A stretch of DNA of 5,524 nt from GCA-2701705 sp036163455. GTDB taxonomy: Bacteria; Pseudomonadota; Gammaproteobacteria; GCA-002705445; GCA-002716945. Each line of letters opens with the position of its first letter. Within the stretch, counting starts at the first letter, position 1. This document shows, piece after piece, positions 4,930-5,524 of this stretch. The stretch spans positions 1-5,524 of the forward strand of contig JAYZKL010000022.1 in assembly GCA_036163455.1 (NCBI GenBank), given 5' to 3'. The position numbers and the translations under genes were made by a program. The notes under the pieces are model-generated. The model was given only the letters and a program-made list of their open reading frames with translations. It searched no databases and was not told the origin of the DNA.

Positions 4930-5524
4930 ATGGGTAAAACTAAAATATCAATCATAATAGTGCTCATAGCAATTTTAGCCATATTCAATTTTGGGGATTA
5001 TGCAAATACACTTCTTAATTTTATAAATATAAACTTGGAAAATGTTAAAGCTATTAAAGATCAGAACCCTTACTTAGTTGAGATATTTTTCTTTACTATA
5101 TATGTGCTAGCAACAACAATTTCTTTACCTGTAGCTACTATACTTGGCTTATTATCAGGTATGATTTTTGACCTAATGACGGCAGTTATATTAGTTTCAT
5201 TTGCATCTTCAATTGGGGCAACTTTTGCTTTTTTACTTTCACGTTATTTATTGAGAGATTACGTTAAAGAAAGGTTATCTGAACAATATGAAAAAATAAA
5301 TTCTGGATTTATAAAAAGGAGTGGTTATTATTTATTTGCTCTAAGAATGTGCCTAATTTTCCCATACTTTATGATTAACTTGGTTTCCGGTTTAACCACA
5401 ATAAGAACACCTGTATTCTATATAGTTAGCCAGATTGGAATGCTGCCAGGAACCATTATAATAATTTTGCTCGGAAGTAACATTGCTCATTCAATTACAT
5501 CAAATATTGGTATAGGAATTGAAA
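4930..5524 (+). CDS. TVP38/TMEM64 (VTT domain, DedA superfamily) membrane protein, 3' end outside window
   Basis: The open frame starts at ATG 4930 and is still open at the right edge after 198 codons. A TGA in frame at 4924-4926 makes this the first ATG available. The protein is an inner-membrane member of the VTT/SNARE-associated family, whose relatives are linked to lipid scrambling or membrane homeostasis. One helix lies at about 5-22. The core then begins with SLPVATILGLLSGMIF (65-80), followed by SSIGATFAFLLSRYLLRDYV (93-112), and LRMCLIFPYFMINLVSGLT (138-156) with the buried Arg and Pro typical of re-entrant segments. Next comes SQIGMLPGT (167-175) and another helix. SQIGMLPGT is typical of the proteobacterial branch often found beside, or fused to, a mercuric reductase-like flavoprotein; whether that follows here is not visible. 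The usual YVNAG-like stretch after LPGT reads IIILLGS here. No strong ribosome site precedes it. Confidence 0.88.
   Translation, partial: MGKTKISIIIVLIAILAIFNFGDYANTLLNFININLENVKAIKDQNPYLVEIFFFTIYVLATTISLPVATILGLLSGMIFDLMTAVILVSFASSIGATFAFLLSRYLLRDYVKERLSEQYEKINSGFIKRSGYYLFALRMCLIFPYFMINLVSGLTTIRTPVFYIVSQIGMLPGTIIIILLGSNIAHSITSNIGIGIE

Noticed and set aside
1..5524. Mobile element, CRISPR array, tRNA, rRNA or toxin-antitoxin pair
   Set aside because: No transposase or integrase motifs, no regularly spaced repeats and no structured RNA sequence were seen. The 68-residue membrane protein is larger than typical type I toxins and has no visible antitoxin partner.

Overview
This is an AT-rich window (roughly one third GC by eye) that reads like a chromosomal piece of a free-living, probably marine proteobacterium with a streamlined genome. 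Intergenic gaps are short, genes are compact and lysine codons are abundant. The single-chain, roughly 510-residue PntA is the arrangement typical of gammaproteobacteria such as E. coli, so an AT-rich marine gammaproteobacterium of the SAR86 kind is my first guess. The alkyltransferase tail and parts of the prenyltransferase also recall AT-rich alphaproteobacteria, so the lineage is an inference and not settled.

Layout, left to right. Bases 2-103 (+) hold the last 33 codons of a methylated-DNA-protein cysteine methyltransferase, including its PCHR active site. It converges on, and overlaps by a few bases, a 68-residue two-helix membrane protein of unknown function (100-306, -). Next is a 148-residue predicted lipoprotein (357-803, -), followed by the two subunits of the proton-translocating NAD(P) transhydrogenase: pntB (860-2272, -) and pntA (2281-3819, -, GTG start). 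Then comes a short-chain isoprenyl diphosphate synthase of the IspA type (3883-4767, -). A 162-base divergent spacer (4768-4929) separates this leftward set from a TVP38/TMEM64 (VTT/DedA-superfamily) membrane protein (4930 onward, +), which is cut by the right edge.

The leftward genes ispA, pntA, pntB, lipoprotein and small membrane protein are spaced by 63, 8, 56 and 50 bases, with no convincing intrinsic terminator between them. They could be one transcription unit read from the divergent spacer. The pntA-pntB junction is tight: the pntA stop codon lies inside the pntB ribosome binding site. PntAB uses the proton gradient to convert NADH plus NADP+ into NADPH. IspA makes farnesyl diphosphate for quinones, undecaprenyl carrier lipid and possibly carotenoids or retinal. 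NADPH supply and isoprenoid synthesis are loosely related, but the link here is only by position.

Most of the window is ordinary housekeeping sequence. I found no mobile element, CRISPR array, RNA gene or new defence-like system. The less explained parts are the two unknown envelope proteins downstream of pntB and the divergent spacer, which has two inverted repeats and a possible near-leaderless promoter.
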